Shown here: piece after piece, positions 11,721 through 22,682 of the stretch
How the letters are laid out: each line of letters starts with the position of its first letter
Position numbering within the stretch: position 1 is the stretch's first letter
Assembly: GCA_947000775.1 (NCBI GenBank)
Contig: CAMQGK010000130.1
Location: 5,586,001-5,650,000 of the forward strand
Direction of reading: 5' to 3'
Source: Pterois miles
Lineage: Eukaryota > Chordata > Actinopteri > Perciformes > Scorpaenidae
DNA length: 64,000 nucleotides
The notes under the pieces: generated by a model
Database searches by the model: none
The model's input: only the letters and a program-made list of their open reading frames with translations
Told to the model about the DNA's origin: nothing
Position numbers and translations under genes: made by a program

Positions 11721-12304
11721 GTTTAATATGATATAAAACAGAGTAGCAGGAAAGCTCCATATTTGAGAGGCTGAAAACTTGCATGAAAATTTGCTAGTGC
11801 TGTTAATCGATTCAAATATTTCAGTGCAATTACATAATTACATAAAGATAAGCTCGAATTATAACTTAAGCCCAACAGACTTCACTAGGACTTGCCCCAA
11901 ACTGCATGTGATTACTCCAGCTTGAAAAAACACAGCCACAGCAACCTCTGAAAAACCGAATATCAACCAGGTCCAATGGCGTGCTATTGGATCTTTAAGA
12001 GGTTAATTAAAAATCAATATAGTGTTTTGGAAAATTGATTCAGTATTGCAAAACATAATATTCATGTGTTGATGTAGTGTCGAGACCTTTGAAAACGGAC
12101 ATGACAGCGTTGTGTTAAAGAAATTTGTGGCATTAAAATGAATTTGCGTTAACGTGTTATCACTTTAACTTTGACAGCCCTAATTTGATATGATATAAAA
12201 CAGAAACGCAGGAAACCTCCATATTTAAGAGGCGGAAAACTGCATTTTCGCATGAAAAATTATTTTAACGATGAATCGATTAGTCGACTCATCACTGCAG
12301 CTCC
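11721..12304. mobile_element. Nested hAT-like elements between duplicated flanks
   Basis: An inner element at about 11795-12182 begins TAGTGCTGTTAAT and ends TTTGACAGCCCTA, so its ends are imperfect inverted repeats of the TAGGGCTGTCAA type. It lies between two related segments, 11721-11794 and 12183-12265; both contain ATGATATAAAACAGA, GCAGGAAA, CTCCATATTT and GAGGC. The right flank continues into AACGATGAATCGATTAGTCGACTC and ends GCAGCTCC, which is typical of a second hAT-like family. Both are non-autonomous and decayed. Confidence 0.6.
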
Positions 12305-12793
12305 AAAAATGTTTTGTGAAGCATTTCTCCTTGAACTCAATTTTTACTCTCTTATGTTTTTTTTTTTATGACAAATATTCAAATAGGGCTGAATCATATC
12401 TTCTATTTAAAAAAATAAAAGGTAGAAAAAGTTCAATGATGCAAATTTAACCAGCTGGGTCATCCTGACACAAAGTGAAGATTAATTACAGAAGTACACT
12501 TAAAGAAGAACAAGTTGTTCCAATGGTGAGCCAAACTGCTCCATACTTCATTACCTCTTCTTTGAGATGTTTACGTCTCTTATTAAATAGATTCAACAGT
12601 GCAGCTCTGTTGCGAGACGGCCGCCTCGGTAAGCATTAGTTCAGAAGCGATTCCTTTTATTTGAAGTTGGCCCCTCAAGTAAAGATTCCCTCTGAACACA
12701 GCTATGCACTTTGCTAATGTCTCACCTTTAGAGGAGCATATTGCTTCTATGAGTCTCTCAGGATCAAGCTGCAGAGGATAATTTGTCTTCCCC

Positions 12794-12794
<1 letters not shown>
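12305..12794. other. Spacer with no gene seen
   Basis: AT-rich sequence between a hAT-like relic and a GT microsatellite. No coding or RNA gene is supported. Confidence 0.4.

Positions 12795-12852
<58 letters not shown>
12795..12852 (+). repeat. (GT)29 microsatellite
   Basis: Uninterrupted GT dinucleotides. Reading frames through it encode only alternating residues and are not genes. Confidence 0.97.
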
Positions 12853-12853
<1 letters not shown>

Positions 12854-13348
12854 GGCCTGCTTCCCCTCTGTGAGTTTGCATCCCTTAAATGATGCGTGTC
12901 TGCATACAAATTTATAAACATTTATTTATTCATGGTGGTGACGGTATCTGTATATGTGTTTTTAAACTGCGAGGGTTAAATGTGTGTTCGTGCAAAGGAG
13001 CTTCGGATACATCAATTATGATACTAAAATGGAGGATTTAGAGAGGGTCTGCTGTTCCTTCCCTTGCAGAAGGGAGGAGGAGGAAGTGGAAGGCGGAAAA
13101 ATGCGGGGCTGGTGAAACAACCCCTGCAACCATTGTTGTGTGATTAAGGACCAGGTCTGAGCCATCGTAGGGGGTTAAATTAAACACACAGCAGGAAAAC
13201 ATGCGTAATGGTGTTTACACAAGTGCATGCATGCACGTATACATATGAGCTGTGGAGGACTGGGCCCATTAAGACTCATTCTTTTGGGTGGCAATTTGCG
13301 TAGAGCTCCACATCATTATACAGTATGTAAAAGATCATGGATGTGGAC

Positions 13349-13990
13349 TAGGGCTGTGCTTTTGCAAGAATATGGAGATACATTACATATCATGACACAG
13401 GGTTACTATTTAATATATTGAGATACTGTAAGCAAGGTGATATATTGCAATTGGGCTCATTAGCTCCACAAGAGTCTCAGCTTTACAGTGATACCCAATG
13501 TATGCAATTGCAAGACTGTTTATGGACCCCAGTATGCAGAAATATTCAACGACAGAATTTTTTTGGACAGGCGAAGATAATACATTTCAATAGTGCATGC
13601 AAAAAACTGCATGTGATTATCATAAAGTGGGCATGTCTGTAAAGGGAGACTCGTGGGTACCCAGAGAACCCATTTACATTCACAGAACTGGAGGTCAGAG
13701 GTCAAGGGACCTTTTTGGAAATTGCCCTGCTTTTCCTTGTCAAAAATTGATGTAAATTTGTCGCGTTCGTTAGCTTCCCTCGCGACATGGTGGTTGGTAC
13801 CAACAGGTTCCTTCGGTTTTCTAGTTTCATATCATGCCTGCACCTTCACTCCAGCTTTAAAACCGAGCCTGCAATATCCTCCGAAAAACAGAATATCAGC
13901 CGGGTCCAGTGGCGGGCTATTGGATCTTTAAAAGGTTTTGGAGAATTGATACAATATCAGAAAACATAATATTTACAGAGCACTCGGGCT
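13349..13990 (+). mobile_element. Decayed hAT-like non-autonomous element
   Basis: It starts TAGGGCTGTGCTTTTGCAAG. It shares ordered segments with the elements at 49.4 and 53.7 kb: AAACTGCATGTGATTATC, CATAAAGTGGGC, GGTACCCAGAGAACCCATTT, GAGGTCAGAGGTCAAGGGAC and TTCCTTCGGTTTTCTAG. Its right part shares CAATGGCG/CAGTGGCGNGCTATTGGATCTTTAA and AACATAATATT with the element at 11.8-12.2 kb. The mixed ancestry suggests a chimeric or rearranged copy. The open frames inside it are fortuitous. Confidence 0.65.
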
Positions 13991-14208
13991 GATCCAAATA
14001 CCTCGAAGCTTCAACTGTTGCCATGATAATCAAGCTCCAAATGAGTATTCGAATGCAAGTATGCAATAATGCATAAATCCTCAAATAGCCCATATTCAAC
14101 ATGAATTATTTTTAGTTATTCTCAGACAGATATCAAAGCTTCAAAGATGGTACTTTGCACAAATGCACTAACCATAAATTCAGTTAAAAGTTTATAATAT
14201 TGCAACTC

Positions 14209-14214
14209 TTTATT
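14209..14214 (-). terminator. Candidate polyadenylation signal of slitrk6
   Basis: TTTATT on the plus strand, so an exact AATAAA on the transcribed strand, about 1.33 kb past the stop codon. Confidence 0.4.
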
Positions 14215-14617
14215 CATCAGTTACAGCTTCTGTTTATATTCTGTACAGCACTGAAGGCACACAAAAAAACAAAGATATAATGGAACGGAAGTATATACAA
14301 AATATACAGAATAAATAATTCAATCTAGTTGAGTAGAAAAGCTACAGAGTGTGTGCTTACAAGAACCGTTTCCAAGTCGAAGAGTATGAATGGAGTGCAA
14401 TTTCTGACAATGTCCACATTGAAAATGTCAGTCCACTGCTTTTGATATGATAAACGGAGAAAAGTTGGCCAAAGTCAGTCGGCAGGTTTTAAATACACCC
14501 CGCCTCCATTCAGTTCAAAACAGTTCCAAATCGTCCAATCAGCATGAGGAAAGAGCTCCCAAAATGCTATTTTGACTCATCGTCAGACATAAAATAGTGA
14601 CATGAATCACACATACG

Positions 14618-14717
<100 letters not shown>

Positions 14718-15487
14718 AACATTTGTGGCTCATTTTTTCTGGCAGAAAACAAAATAATTCAGCAGGACTCTGTTGATTGTCATGCACCATCTTATGGCAT
14801 TTGATTAGTGCAATGCATTTTTTTTTACAAGATTACAGTTGTGTATAATATACTTTAAGTGCTGTACTTACTGATTGCGAGAAAATAAAACATATTTCTC
14901 TGAATGTCGAATATAAAAATAAATAAAGGACATATGACTGAGACGTGCAGCTTATTGGGTCGATCAAAAGAACTCCTATCGCTGTTTTACGATTTACTGT
15001 TGGCATTTTTGATGAGTCTACGGCACAATGAGTCTTCTGGTTGCAGCGTTCCAGCTGGCTTGTGTTGACAGGGGCTGTAATCAGGTCATATCTAGAGTCT
15101 AGATACACTGATTAAACAGCAATTCTGGGTCAAGTGGTGATTGAAATTCACTCACGTCTTTTTCAAACATCTGCTTTATCCGATCAGGACGTCAGATAGA
15201 GGGAGGTTGTGAGTCGGATCAATTCATTTGTTGTCAGCGCGCCATGGGAATTTAATCAGTCAAAAGCTGATTGAGCGGATTTCAAAGACATTTTTTTTAA
15301 GTAACATTTGGCCAAAAATGACTACACCTTTCACCAGCTACATAACATGGCTGTCAGCAGATAAAAGGTAACACAAACTAGTTACATTCTGTGCTACGAT
15401 TAAACTTAAAGTGATGTGCCCATAATATATATTTCACACTGTGGAAAGTACAGGAGGGCAAACAGGAGAAGGCACTTTGTTGAAAAT

Positions 15488-15515
15488 ATAATATATATTT
15501 ATATATATATATATA
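15488..15515 (+). repeat. Short AT-rich microsatellite
   Basis: Slightly imperfect TA repeat, 25-55 bp beyond the slitrk6 stop codon. Confidence 0.85.
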
Positions 15516-15541
15516 GTTGTTTTTGTTTCTGCTTAATAAGC

Positions 15542-18097
15542 TCAGTTAAATGCAGTTTGATGCTCCAGAACCTCCAAGTAGTCTGGCTCAGTATGCAAGT
15601 TTGCTTTGAGTTCAAAGTACTCGTTCTTAGTTTGCTCGAGCATGACTTTGCGAGGTCTTGAGTACATAATTGTCTCCATTAGCTTTAACTCCTCCTGGTG
15701 CCCCGGGACCTGCATGTCCACGGCAGGCTGAAGCTGAGGCATGTTCTTACGAAGGTACTCCGTTATCCCGAGCTGCTGCAGCTCCTTCTCCCGCTCCAGA
15801 ATGTTCCTGTACAAGGAGTTGGGGTTTCCGAGGGTGACGAACTCCGCGGGGCACTCTCCGGTCATGGGTCGGAACTTTGTGCTGGGGTTCCCTGTGAGCG
15901 GGGAGGTGTTCTCCTTCTCCATGATGCTCCGGCACACGTGGTGCTTAGCGCTGGGCTCGTCCAGGCCGTAATCCAGATCTGCGTCGTGCTCCTTGTGCTG
16001 GGAGCAGTAGGTGGGGTTGCGGCAGATCTGCACGATGGGGCTGTGCGACCGCTCCTCGTAGAGAGTGGCGGACCCCGTTCGCTGCGTCAGAGTGTGGTGT
16101 GTTGTTTTCTGGCCGTACATGCTGTAGTGTAAGTGAATGGGGCTGCTGCTGCTGTTCTCTCTAGGCGGCTCCTCTGCTGCTTTTTTCTTGGCCCTTCGCC
16201 GCCGCCGGTGCACCACAAACACCACCAGTCCGGCTGAGCAGAATATAATCATGAGGACAAACATAAGGAGGCTTAAGATGAGCACAGAGAGGGGGACGGT
16301 GTCTGTGAGGGAACTGAACAGAGTCTTTGCAGCGCTGTCAGGCCCCAGGGTGGCGGTCACGCTCTCCTCCCCACCTGGGGGCACCGGGTAGTAGGTACCT
16401 AACCCGGAGCACAGCATCTCATGACGAAGGCTTCTCAGCTCGGCCTGCATCACTTTCTTCGGGGTGTGACACAAAATGGAGCCCACCACTGTGTCCTTCC
16501 TGAGCTTCTCCACCCATTGTTTGAGACTGAGCAAGTCACAGCTGCAGTCCCAGGGGTTGTCCTCTAAATAAATCTGCTCCAGTGCGTCGAGTTGATCGAG
16601 CACATTGCTCACTGGCAGGTGCATAAGTAGATTTTTCCTCAGGTTTAATTTGGTGAGGGGCACGTTGCGAAATATCTGTGCGGGAAGAGAGCTGAGCAGG
16701 TTGTTATTTAATGACAACAGCTTCAGGTTCGGCAGGGGATTAAACGTGCCCGGGGCAATCTCTTTGATAAGGTTGTATTCCAGATACAGGTATTCAAGGT
16801 TGTGGAGCCCCACAAACATTGTGGAAAACAGTTTTTCAATTCGGTTGCCGTTCAAATACAGTTTCTTCAAACTGCTCAAGCTGAGGAAAGTTTCATTATC
16901 AATGTAATCAATTCTGTTGTTCGCTAAGTTGAGCAATTCTAAGCTGTCGTATGTGACGAAATCATACTTCAAGAGTTTCTGAATCATATTTCCTGTCATG
17001 ACCAGCTTAGTGGGGCTCTGCTGGAGTATTCCTATGTCCGACACCTTTTGAATTCCTCTGTCCTGACAGTGCATCAAAAAGCCAGCTACGGGGTGATTGT
17101 GACATGAACAGTGCTCCACACAAGGGCTGTCGGGAACGTGAGACGGCGTCGGCGCCTTGGCGTCATCTTTGGCGTCGATCAACTTGGGACTCTGGGACAC
17201 TTTGGACGAGGGAGTAACGACCATATCCAGTGACTTTGACGGCTCCTCCAGGTTAATGTCAGCGTGGGACGGACACAGAACGTCCCGCTTGACTTTAGCC
17301 AGAATGGTGCCTTTAAGGTGATGTGGCGTGCTGCAGACCACGTCCCCGATTGCCGACTGCGCCCTCATGTTCTCCATCCAGATCTTTAAATGTAAAATAT
17401 CACAGTCACACACCCAATCGTTGTCCTCCAGGAGGAGCTCCATTATCCGTCCGATGTGCTCCAAAAAGCCGACATACGGCAGTGTCTGGAGCTTGTTGCC
17501 ACGTAAGTCCAGGTGGGTGAGGGGCACGAAGCGGAAAATGTTGTTGGGTAAAAACTCGATGGAATTATCATTGAGGATGAGGACCTTGAGGCGGATCAGT
17601 TTGTTGAAGGCCCCGGGCTCGATGACCCGAATGAAATTTGTGTCCGCTTGAAGAAACTCCAAATTCACCAGGCCTTGAAAGGTATCCTCTTTCAGAGTGA
17701 CGAGGAAATTGCTATTTATGTGGAGTTTTTTCAGTGAGCCGAGAGTGCTAAAGACCCCTGGTTCCAGCTCTTGAATGCTATTACCCCCAATGTGCAGTGA
17801 AAGGGCACCCTTAAGCCCTTCCATTTCCTCAGCGCGCAGCTCAACCAAGTCATTTTTGTAAAGGTTCAGGTGGAAGGGCACACCTGACGGGACTTTGATT
17901 TGGGAGATTTTGCTAATGTTTCTCAGCTCGCAGTTGAGATGAAGGATGCCATCTTTCCCCTCACAGGAGCACAGGGAGTCACAAGACTCGCTCAGGGAGG
18001 ACAACGATGCCTGGGAGGGAGGGATATCTTGGGACCGGGCCGTGGTGAGAAACAAGCCGAGGAAAATGATGCAGGGCAGCATTTCGCTCTGATACAT
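15542..18097 (-). CDS. slitrk6: SLIT and NTRK-like protein 6 (single coding exon)
   Basis: An intact 851-residue frame of SLITRK architecture. It has a signal peptide (about 1-22), a first LRR N-terminal cap with Cys39, Cys43, Cys45 and Cys56, about six leucine-rich repeats (75-215), and a cysteine cap (Cys230, 232, 255, 275). A linker leads to a second cap (Cys326, 330, 332, 344), further repeats (362-505) and a second cysteine cap (Cys518, 520, 543, 563). One transmembrane helix (about 601-629) is followed by a run of five arginines, then a 220-residue cytoplasmic tail ending in the NEYFEL and PDYLEVLE tyrosine motifs that resemble the Trk tail. The CDSLC start, the DAVPLSVLIL-like membrane entry (here DTVPLSVLIL), the SMYGQKTTHHT string and the tail fit SLITRK6 better than SLITRK1-5. 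Sequons include Asn60 and Asn401. The family acts at the neuronal surface in synapse formation and neurite control; mammalian SLITRK6 is needed for inner ear and eye development. The ATG at 18097 directly follows a splice acceptor; Met6 is a fallback start. Confidence 0.96.
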   Translation of the reverse strand: MYQSEMLPCIIFLGLFLTTARSQDIPPSQASLSSLSESCDSLCSCEGKDGILHLNCELRNISKISQIKVPSGVPFHLNLYKNDLVELRAEEMEGLKGALSLHIGGNSIQELEPGVFSTLGSLKKLHINSNFLVTLKEDTFQGLVNLEFLQADTNFIRVIEPGAFNKLIRLKVLILNDNSIEFLPNNIFRFVPLTHLDLRGNKLQTLPYVGFLEHIGRIMELLLEDNDWVCDCDILHLKIWMENMRAQSAIGDVVCSTPHHLKGTILAKVKRDVLCPSHADINLEEPSKSLDMVVTPSSKVSQSPKLIDAKDDAKAPTPSHVPDSPCVEHCSCHNHPVAGFLMHCQDRGIQKVSDIGILQQSPTKLVMTGNMIQKLLKYDFVTYDSLELLNLANNRIDYIDNETFLSLSSLKKLYLNGNRIEKLFSTMFVGLHNLEYLYLEYNLIKEIAPGTFNPLPNLKLLSLNNNLLSSLPAQIFRNVPLTKLNLRKNLLMHLPVSNVLDQLDALEQIYLEDNPWDCSCDLLSLKQWVEKLRKDTVVGSILCHTPKKVMQAELRSLRHEMLCSGLGTYYPVPPGGEESVTATLGPDSAAKTLFSSLTDTVPLSVLILSLLMFVLMIIFCSAGLVVFVVHRRRRRAKKKAAEEPPRENSSSSPIHLHYSMYGQKTTHHTLTQRTGSATLYEERSHSPIVQICRNPTYCSQHKEHDADLDYGLDEPSAKHHVCRSIMEKENTSPLTGNPSTKFRPMTGECPAEFVTLGNPNSLYRNILEREKELQQLGITEYLRKNMPQLQPAVDMQVPGHQEELKLMETIMYSRPRKVMLEQTKNEYFELKANLHTEPDYLEVLEHQTAFN

Positions 18098-18119
18098 CTG
18101 TGGAGAAGAGACAAAAACA
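18098..18119 (-). promoter_or_regulatory. Splice acceptor directly before the slitrk6 ATG
   Basis: On the minus strand a long pyrimidine tract ends CTCTTCTCCACAG and is followed immediately by the start codon. A branch-point-like CTCAAT lies a few bases further upstream (18127-18122). The coding exon is therefore a 3' exon, and at least one 5' noncoding exon lies at higher coordinates, as in other SLITRK genes. Confidence 0.75.
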
Positions 18120-20779
18120 GCATTGAGTGTGCAGTGTCTTACAAGTCATGCAAAGTTTGACACACAGTAAATGTATTGTGAATAACGATTCACTCACACT
18201 TTATAAGAACCACCATTTAGAAATTGTTATTTTACTGTCAACAAAAAAAAAGAAATGATCATAAACGTTAACTAACTATTAGTAATGCTATAATTTGTTA
18301 ATATTTAATAACAGATGTGTAAACTAAGCTATAAACATTATTTAGATAGATAGTTAACACTTAAATGGTTATTAATTAAAATCTATAAAATCATTTGGAT
18401 GCTATTATAAAGTTGCAAATGATGATTATAATATCTTGTTAAATGATTAATAAGTGCTTTTTAAAACACCTGTAGATAGATATTTAGATAGGTAATACTT
18501 TGTCAGTGGTCAATGATTGGATTTTGATTCATGTATCTATGTAATGTTTACTGATATGTTACCAACAATTTCTTAATTAATAAAGTACAGAAAATGAATA
18601 CTTATACTGTGTACAATAAACTGATAATAAATACTGATGTAAACTGAATGTAAATGATATCAGCTATGATACAACATAGAATTGATAAAGTAATTATTTC
18701 ATATTACGCAAACTAATGATAAAATAACAGAAATTATAGCATTAATAATTCAACAATTATCATTTAATTGTTTGCCTAAAATAAATAATAACTGAGTTCA
18801 ATTAACTATCACTTTATCATTTATAAATGATGCTTATTGTTACCAGTGATTCTATTTAAATGTATGAGAAATGATATTGAGTCCCAGTGATCCAAACATC
18901 ATTCAACTTTCATGTCTTACAATGCGTGAACTTTGGTTGTTGTATGTGTGGAAGTGCAACAGCGTAAAATTACATTCATGGGTGGATCATATGCATGAGG
19001 GAAAGTCATCTAGGATGAGAGTTTGTTGTACAGTTGTCTTAACATAGTAAAAACGCATTAAAAATGCATAATAGGAACACTCAATATATCTTCATAAACT
19101 TAACCCTATGTGGGCTTTAATGCTGTGGACCTGAGGAATCGGAGTTAACCAAGTGTAGCCGCTAATGGTAATCCTAAATAATCCATACCAGAATCCACAC
19201 CCGGACACTGGGCTGCCGATGAGTACACGCATTTTACACGGTGAGCCGTGACAGTAAGACAGCATCTCTTTCCAGTGACTCACACTGGGATAATGGCACA
19301 TTTAAAGCAATGACTTTCTCATTTGACTGATTTTGCTGCCCTTTATGCGCAGACTCATCTGTACAAAGAGTTACTCAGTGTGAGTCATACTTAGGCTGCA
19401 GTCCCTTTAGAGTCCATGTCAAAGCAACATTTATAAAACACGCTCTAAATAAAGTACTTTATTGTTCGATGAATTAACTCTCGCGCGGCTCGACAGATCT
19501 ACAGTATATTTATCAATCTGATTTCTTACACTGTTAACGTGATTGTGTTGTTTCAAAAAGCACCTGGAGGGGCACAACGTCCACCGAAAACAAGCTGACT
19601 TCTTGTAAGCTGAACGACAAGGGAAACGCTAAAATGAGATTTTAACGACGAGAGGCCTCAGTGCCACATCTACATCCATTATGTTAATTTGACTATGATC
19701 ACAATGGATCAAAGGCTAGATCGCTCTCAAGGGGGATGGTAGGGAAGTATAGACATCTTCCCATGATCAAGGATAACTAGCAATCCGCCGCTCTGTGACA
19801 GAGTTATTCAAAGACATAAAATATGGAAAGATGGCAGCAAGGCACAGCTGTTCTTGTTAACTAATCCGATTAGCATCTGGAAAGCTTCATTCTAACAAGA
19901 CTCGGCAAGCCTGGTTCAGCCTGTGGTGAACAGTGTTTGTCAGAGACCTCTGACTCATGATCCATCTATTACTGGTGCTCCACTCTCTTTTGACACAAGC
20001 TCCAAAAAATACTTCCCTCCTACTGAAAGTCAATGAGACGTAGAGAACATTTCAGGGGCAGTGCTGATTGGACGACTCTCGCTAAACACACACAGAGTGT
20101 AAAACTATCCATTACGCCTCGCTGTAATTGAAATACTCACAAACGTTTAAAGATAAATCAGATTAGCTGAGATGAAAGTCAACCCCACGCACAGCGTGGA
20201 CGGCGTCCGGGGAGACCGGCAAACCCCTCAACGCAGGACGCAAAGACAAAAGCTGAATCTGAAGGAGTCTCTTAAATTGCTTCTTATTTTTCTTTGACCT
20301 TTCTTTTTTGCCTCTTTCAAAGTGCCTCAATGCATTTTTTGTGCTGTTGGGTGAAGTCAAAACTATTGATGAAAACCAAGACAACACTAGCTCCAACATC
20401 TTTGATGTATTAAGACATATACCCCAAGGTCGCTCAAAACTTTTCAGCCAGAGCTAGACTCTCACTCTACGAACCTGGTAAATATTACAGAGAATACAAA
20501 TGAATATGAATAAACATAAATCTATGCAAATATCGCTATCTACCTACCGACAAACTAAATGCCTTAATAATCTCTTTTACTAATTTCTACAGGGAATCAC
20601 TGCAACATCAGACAGAATACACCAGGATGGTAATTAGTAGCATGTTCTCGCCTCCAGGGACTTCCAGTACTCTGAGACGGCCTGCACAGCAGTACTACAA
20701 CAACAACAGGGAGACCCACTGGAAAAGTACCTTTAAAAATGACTAAGTAAGTCATTTAGAAAAACAGGAATTGTGTAGA
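18120..20779 (-). other. slitrk6 upstream intron or flank
   Basis: No coding exon is seen. From about 18200 to 18870 the sequence is extremely AT-rich, with many TTAAT/ATTAA/TAATTA strings, so homeodomain core matches there carry little weight. From about 19450 to 20100 it is less AT-rich and repeat-poor, and includes the paired homeodomain-type site noted at 19862. Confidence 0.5.
19862..19874. promoter_or_regulatory. Paired K50-type homeodomain site
   Basis: CTAATCCGATTAG carries two TAATC/GATTA cores in opposed orientation with almost no spacer, as expected for dimeric binding of Otx, Pitx or related factors. It sits about 1.8 kb upstream of the slitrk6 coding exon in repeat-poor sequence. 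The motif is seen; binding is not shown. Confidence 0.3.
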
Positions 20780-21010
20780 GCTGCAGAACGATTAATCAAT
20801 TAGTTGTCAGCTATTAAAATTAATCTGCAACTATTTTGATAATCGATTGATTGGTCTGAGTAATTCCAGCTTCTTAAATGTCAGTATTTCCTGGTTTCTT
20901 TCCTTCTCTCAAAACCAGACACATGACATTTTACAGACCAAACGACTTATTGATTCATTGAAAAAAATAATAAACAGGAAAGAGGCAAACTTCCTGTGAT
21001 GATGCTTATA
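20780..21010. mobile_element. Decayed hAT-like MITE
   Basis: It begins GCTGCAGAACGATTAATCAATTAG and contains TAATCTGCAACTATTTTGATAATCG and CCAGCTTCTTAAATGTCAGTA, then ends in a run near TTGATTCATTGAAAAAAATAATAAACAG. This resembles the widespread AGGGCTGCAACGATTAATCGATTA family of fish. A related decayed copy lies near 23130-23340. Confidence 0.6.
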
Positions 21011-21488
21011 TCTTTTTTACAAATATTGGAGATGTAGCCATATAATGCAGGTAAAAATGATAATAATGCCTCACAACACATACATTCTTTGTCTACTATG
21101 TTTCTTTTCAGGTTCATACTCGTATTTAGGGTTTCTACTAGGACATGATTGCTTTAATGTTAAAAAATGCTTTATTTTTCTCATACTAGCTGTGCTGCAG
21201 CACCTTTTTTCACCCTCTATTTGATCCCTGTCTGCTCTGATTGGTCAGCTGACCCACCTCTGTTGAGATTGGTCAACCGAACCACACTCTTCGGACTCTA
21301 GCTCCGCTCTAACTAGCTGGCGAGCCAATGCAAGTTTATTACACGGCTTTGCTGAATACTCGATTCTGATCGGTCCATCGCGGCGTTCTACATTTCTTTA
21401 TAGCAGGCTGTTGCTACAGGTGCAGTTCCTATGTCAGACCATTTTCGCGTCAAATTATTGATTTTTTAAGTAAGTAGCCGTGTAATAA

Positions 21489-21615
21489 GAGGGATAATGT
21501 ACAGCTAATGGGTCACTGTTGTGAAATAAAACCTTTCAAGGTGATGCAAGGCAGAGTCCGCCTTGTGTCAGGGTTTATTTTACAACAATGACTGGCTTGC
21601 TGTACACTATCCCTT
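21489..21615. repeat. Hairpin-forming inverted repeat
   Basis: Arms of about 40 bp pair with each other. The left arm reads AGGGATAATGTACAG, then GTCACTGTTGTGAAATAAA. The right arm reads TTTATTTTACAACAATGAC, then CTGTACACTATCCCTTA. The loop contains AAGGCAGAGTCCGCCTTGT, itself a smaller hairpin. This is a palindromic MITE of a type seen in fish genomes. Confidence 0.75.
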
Positions 21616-22230
21616 ATGTGGGACTTGATGACACCACGGCGTAACAGAAGAAAAGGTGGGACCGGCTGACCAGCTTAAGATTGTCTATGAGCTCCAATTA
21701 TCCGTGTATATCAATGAAGTGAAATATAATTTACCATAAAAATCTAATTTGTCAAACCTATTAAATATGTATTGTTTAGACAGCAATAAGATAAAACAAA
21801 ACCTGTATCCAAGGATATCTTTGGCCCTTTCCTTTTCATTACTTCTCTGTATGTGCTCGTTCAGAAGTCAGGCGGTGGTCATGGCACCCAAGGCACTCAC
21901 CTCTGTGACCCTGATGGCTCCTGAGATAATATGAAATGAAACAGACTATTAACAGATGCTATCGCATACTGCATGATAACACCGTATAGGGCAGATATGG
22001 AAGAGGCATTATCCTCGTGCACTCCTTCTGTATTTCAAACAGACTTGTCTAACGGACCTATTTTCCAGGTAATCAATGTTGCATGGGGCTCAGCGTGACG
22101 GGCACGGAGAGATGAAACGCTCTTCCGGTGCCAGTCTTCCACCAAGCTCTCCTTTTCGAAATTCAAATGCGCGTCTCTTGCTGTTCAGACAATTCAATTA
22201 GAGAGCTACTGAAGCCCTATGAGATCTCAC

Positions 22231-22301
22231 CTCATGCATGTGTGTGAAGCCAACTCATCGTCCAAGATCAAATGAGATGAGCTAGAAGAAAGAAACTAGA
22301 G
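22231..22301 (-). other. Candidate 71-nt noncoding exon of slitrk6
   Basis: On the minus strand a long pyrimidine tract ends GTCTTTTCCTCCTCAG, and 71 nt later the sequence reads CATGAG|GTGAGAT, a near-consensus donor. A second acceptor (TTTCTTCTAG) lies inside, at 22283. Both signals have the right orientation and spacing for an internal 5' UTR exon between a distal promoter and the coding exon. Chance pairs of this quality occur in long introns, so this is a guess from splice signals alone. Confidence 0.25.
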
Positions 22302-22682
22302 CTGAGGAGGAAAAGACAGCGGAGGGAAAGTGGAGGAGAAAAATCTTGTGATGGAATATTTATCCCACACTGAAGCTTTCTACAGGCGCTGTAACATACA
22401 TGATAGGCTTGGGCCACTTACACAACCGTAAATAGTATGTTCACACTTTATTTGGGCCAGCTATATTGTTCCACTGCAGAGAAGAGCTCCATGATATGGA
22501 AACACAGTGCCTCTTCCTGACACGCCGGATAAGTCATGAATACACATGTTCGTATGCCACAGAGATACTTCTTAGAAGATGACGGATGTTAACAGCCAAC
22601 AGACTCCACTGCAGAATATCACATCCAATGGCTGAACACTAACAACCCTGCACATCACTCACAGTGATGTTCTAGTTCAACT

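Noticed and set aside
15698..18160. Several open frames on the plus strand opposite slitrk6, and other-frame ones within it
   Set aside because: Shadows of a GC-rich coding exon. They show no domain, while the minus-strand frame is a complete SLITRK protein.
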